Shown one piece after another: positions 62,066 to 64,000 of a stretch of DNA of 64,000 nucleotides. Numbering within the stretch: position 1 is the first letter of the stretch; each line of letters opens with the position of its first letter. Origin of the DNA: Ciceribacter sp. L1K22 (GTDB lineage: Bacteria > Pseudomonadota > Alphaproteobacteria > Rhizobiales > Rhizobiaceae). A model generated the notes under the pieces. The model worked only from the letters and a program-made list of their open reading frames with translations, did not search any database and was not told the origin of the DNA. The stretch is from contig NZ_JAGFPK010000001.1 in the NCBI RefSeq assembly GCF_017599385.1, forward strand, positions 3,355,436 through 3,419,435. The letters are read 5' to 3'. The position numbers and the translations under genes were made by a program.

Positions 62066-63401
62066 TCCGGAAGTTCTCGTCATCGGTGGCGGCCCGGCAG
62101 GACTGGCTGCGGCGATCGAAGTTGGCCGGTCAGGCTACAGCGTGTGCGTGGTGGAGCAGAGAGATACCCTTGGCGGCGCAATCTACAGGCAGCCGATCAA
62201 AGGCGTCGAGCCAATGGCGCAAGGAGCCGCACCACTGGCTCGATGGCGAGCTCTTTCGGAAGCGTTTCGCCACGCGGCTATTCCCGTGCGGTTCAATTCT
62301 GTCTGCGTAGGCGTGGACGGTGACGGGCTGGTCCTGGTCGAAGACCGCAATGCCAGACGAATTGAGCAGGTGAAGGCGAAGGCCGTCATTATCGCCACCG
62401 GTGCCGTTGAACGGGTTCTTCCCCGGCCTGGCTGGCAGATGGCCGGCGTTGCGACCGCAGGTGGCCTGCAGGTAAGGATGAAGGAGACAGGGCGGGCGCC
62501 CGAGGGACGTGTCCTGCTTGCCGGCAGCGGTCCGCTACTCGTTGCGGTCGCGGCGCAGATGGCACGGCTTGGAAATCCGCCTGTCGCGATCGTCGAGGCT
62601 GGCGATCCATTCCGGCGGGTTAGGTCTGGTCTGGCCATGCTTGGGCACCTGCCGTTTTTGAAAGAAGCCGGCGGCTATCTTGTAGGCACTTTCCTGAAAC
62701 GCGTGCCTTGGATACGTGGCGCGACACTGGTTGCAATCGAACGTGAAGGAAGGAGCCTCAAGGCGACCATCCGACGCCGCTGCGGACAATTGCAGCGGTT
62801 AGACGTCGATCGCATCGGTCTCCACGACGGGATACGCCCGAACAGTTTCGGTTTTCCGATGCAGGCGAGCAGTCCTGCCATCGGCCCCCTCATCCTTCAT
62901 GCCGGCGATTGCCGGGAAGCACTGGGCGCCCTTGCCGCTTCGGATGATGGACAGCGGGCAGGCCGCGCCGTGGCGGGCCTTCTTTCCGGCAGACCAAAGA
63001 GTAGGGGACTTGACCGGACGATCGACCGTGCACGCGCAGCGCAGGCGACGTTGGCGGCACTCTTTGCCCCCGTCGATGCTACATCGCCCTTTGCTCAACT
63101 TCCGGACGAGACGGTCCTTTGCCGATGTGAAGGCAAGACTGTCGGTGAGCTGCGTCAACTCTGCCAACGGAAGGACCGACTGTCTGGGCGCGAAGTGAAG
63201 CACAACGGTCGCTTCGCCATGGGGTCCTGCCAGGGACGCTTCTGCGCGGACAACACAGCGGCCCTCATGGCCGAAATCAATCCGGACATTGCGCCACCTT
63301 CGGCGGAGGACCTCACTGGTCGTCGCTGGCCCATACGTCCGATCTCCATAGCGACGCTGACGGGCGTCATCACCACGAACACAGATGCGAACAAGGATTG
63401 A
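62058..63401 (+). CDS. NAD(P)/FAD-dependent oxidoreductase subunit (OoxA/HcnB-like)
   Basis: The 447-residue protein starts with GTG at 62058. It has an N-terminal FAD-binding loop (VLVIGGGPAGLAAAIEVGRS), a second nucleotide-binding region (GRVLLAGSGPLLVAVAAQMA) and a C-terminal bacterioferritin-associated-ferredoxin-like cluster domain with cysteines in VLCRCEGKTVGEL, LCQR and GSCQGRFCADN. It is the alpha-like subunit of three-part amino-acid/opine oxidases. The three genes overlap, so they must be made together. Confidence 0.9.
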   Translation: MADPEVLVIGGGPAGLAAAIEVGRSGYSVCVVEQRDTLGGAIYRQPIKGVEPMAQGAAPLARWRALSEAFRHAAIPVRFNSVCVGVDGDGLVLVEDRNARRIEQVKAKAVIIATGAVERVLPRPGWQMAGVATAGGLQVRMKETGRAPEGRVLLAGSGPLLVAVAAQMARLGNPPVAIVEAGDPFRRVRSGLAMLGHLPFLKEAGGYLVGTFLKRVPWIRGATLVAIEREGRSLKATIRRRCGQLQRLDVDRIGLHDGIRPNSFGFPMQASSPAIGPLILHAGDCREALGALAASDDGQRAGRAVAGLLSGRPKSRGLDRTIDRARAAQATLAALFAPVDATSPFAQLPDETVLCRCEGKTVGELRQLCQRKDRLSGREVKHNGRFAMGSCQGRFCADNTAALMAEINPDIAPPSAEDLTGRRWPIRPISIATLTGVITTNTDANKD

Positions 63402-63405
63402 TGAG

Positions 63406-64000
63406 ATGACGCAAGTCCAGAGATTGGCCAAGGAAACGAGCAACGCGATTGTCGTTCGCAATCCCTTCGATGGCGCCTGTGTCGGTGAAGTTGCATCGAA
63501 CACCGTTGGCGAAATTGTTGATGCTGTTATCCGTGCGAAGACAGCGCAGTTGGAGTTTCGTCGCTCGACACCTGCGATACGCCGAGCCATGCTCAATGGC
63601 CTCGCGGCGGAAATCGCTACGGACGCCGAAAATCTGGCACGGATCATTTCAAGCGAGATGGGCAAGACCATCCGCGAGGCTCGCAACGAGGTGCGCCGCG
63701 CTCAGAACACGCTGAAACTGTCGGGAGATGCGGCGACGTTCCTGGATGGCGAGGCCTTGCATTGCGCGATCGTGGAAGGCGGTGCCGATCGGCTGGCGAC
63801 CATTACCTATGAGCCCGTCGGTATCGTCGGTGCGATCACCCCCTTCAACTATCCGCTCAATCTGCTCTGCCACAAACTGGGCCCCGCAATCGCGGCGGGC
63901 AACGCCGTCGTGGCGAAGCCGTCTCCGAAGGCGCCGCTCGCCGCTGCGAGACTTTGCGAACTGGCGCTGAAAGCCGGTTGGCCGCCGGAACTCTTCCAGG
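63406..64000 (+). CDS. Aldehyde dehydrogenase (3' end beyond window)
   Basis: The open frame runs from ATG 63406 to the window end (198 residues, stop not reached; full enzymes are about 480-500). The N-terminal NAD(P)-binding half is clear: SEMGKTIREARNEVRRAQNT, TYEPVGIVGAITPFNYPLNL followed by LCHKLGPAIAAGNAVVAKPS. The catalytic Cys and Glu are outside the window. It starts five bases after the oxidase stop, so it is in the same operon and may oxidise an aldehyde released by the oxidase. The pattern recalls the succinate- or glyceraldehyde-type aldehyde dehydrogenases. Confidence 0.9.
   Translation, partial: MTQVQRLAKETSNAIVVRNPFDGACVGEVASNTVGEIVDAVIRAKTAQLEFRRSTPAIRRAMLNGLAAEIATDAENLARIISSEMGKTIREARNEVRRAQNTLKLSGDAATFLDGEALHCAIVEGGADRLATITYEPVGIVGAITPFNYPLNLLCHKLGPAIAAGNAVVAKPSPKAPLAAARLCELALKAGWPPELFQ

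Overview
The window is high-GC DNA with codon use and gene content typical of the Rhizobiaceae (Rhizobium, Agrobacterium or Ensifer relatives). The evidence is six carbohydrate, peptide or amino-acid transport loci, an EcfG-like extracytoplasmic sigma factor with its promoter motif, an N-acetylglutaminylglutamine amide (NAGGN) osmoprotectant system and an opine-oxidase-like locus. I saw no rRNA, tRNA, transposase or CRISPR array. A large replicon (chromosome or chromid) of a soil or plant-associated alphaproteobacterium fits best; the species cannot be named from the sequence.

Layout. 1-8462: a LacI regulator (cut by the window edge), two identical tandem operators, and a six-gene ABC transporter operon ending in a dihydroxyacetone-kinase-family enzyme; the layout resembles rhizobial glycerol/polyol uptake. 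8481-15014: an MFS permease, then cyoABCD and a SURF1 factor. 15086-21101: a WGR-domain protein and a ugp-type glycerol-3-phosphate/glycerophosphodiester operon with an RpiR regulator and a possible Pho box. 21421-31286: a general-stress island with an ECF sigma factor, two Crp/Fnr regulators, an atypical receiver protein, an HD hydrolase, trehalose-forming TreZ and several small proteins. Eight GGAAC-N17/18-GTT motifs face its genes. 31807-43998: a DUF475/TerC membrane protein, then the NAGGN genes (M42 peptidase, asparagine-synthetase-like amidotransferase, GNAT/ATP-grasp synthase) interrupted by an oligopeptide-type ABC transporter and a FadR-type regulator. 44065-49015: a compact locus with TfuA, YcaO, an 81-residue peptide carrying a C-terminal tandem motif, a SARP-like regulator and an XRE regulator. 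49236-58507: a lactose/alpha-galactoside operon (lacEFG, alpha-galactosidase, lacK, beta-galactosidase) with a divergent AraC regulator. 58572-64000: an orphan family-3 binding protein, a LysR regulator and a three-part flavin/iron-sulfur oxidase followed by an aldehyde dehydrogenase cut by the window edge.

The most promising candidate for an undescribed system is the TfuA-YcaO locus. These two proteins cooperate in peptide-backbone thioamidation or cyclodehydration, and a short gene lying between the regulator and ycaO encodes a peptide ending in two copies of F-[AS]-G-R-Y-D-[ST]. It could be a ribosomally made, modified peptide (RiPP) system without a visible transporter or protease. The second point of interest is the stress island, where regularly spaced sigma-factor motifs connect unannotated small proteins to one regulon.
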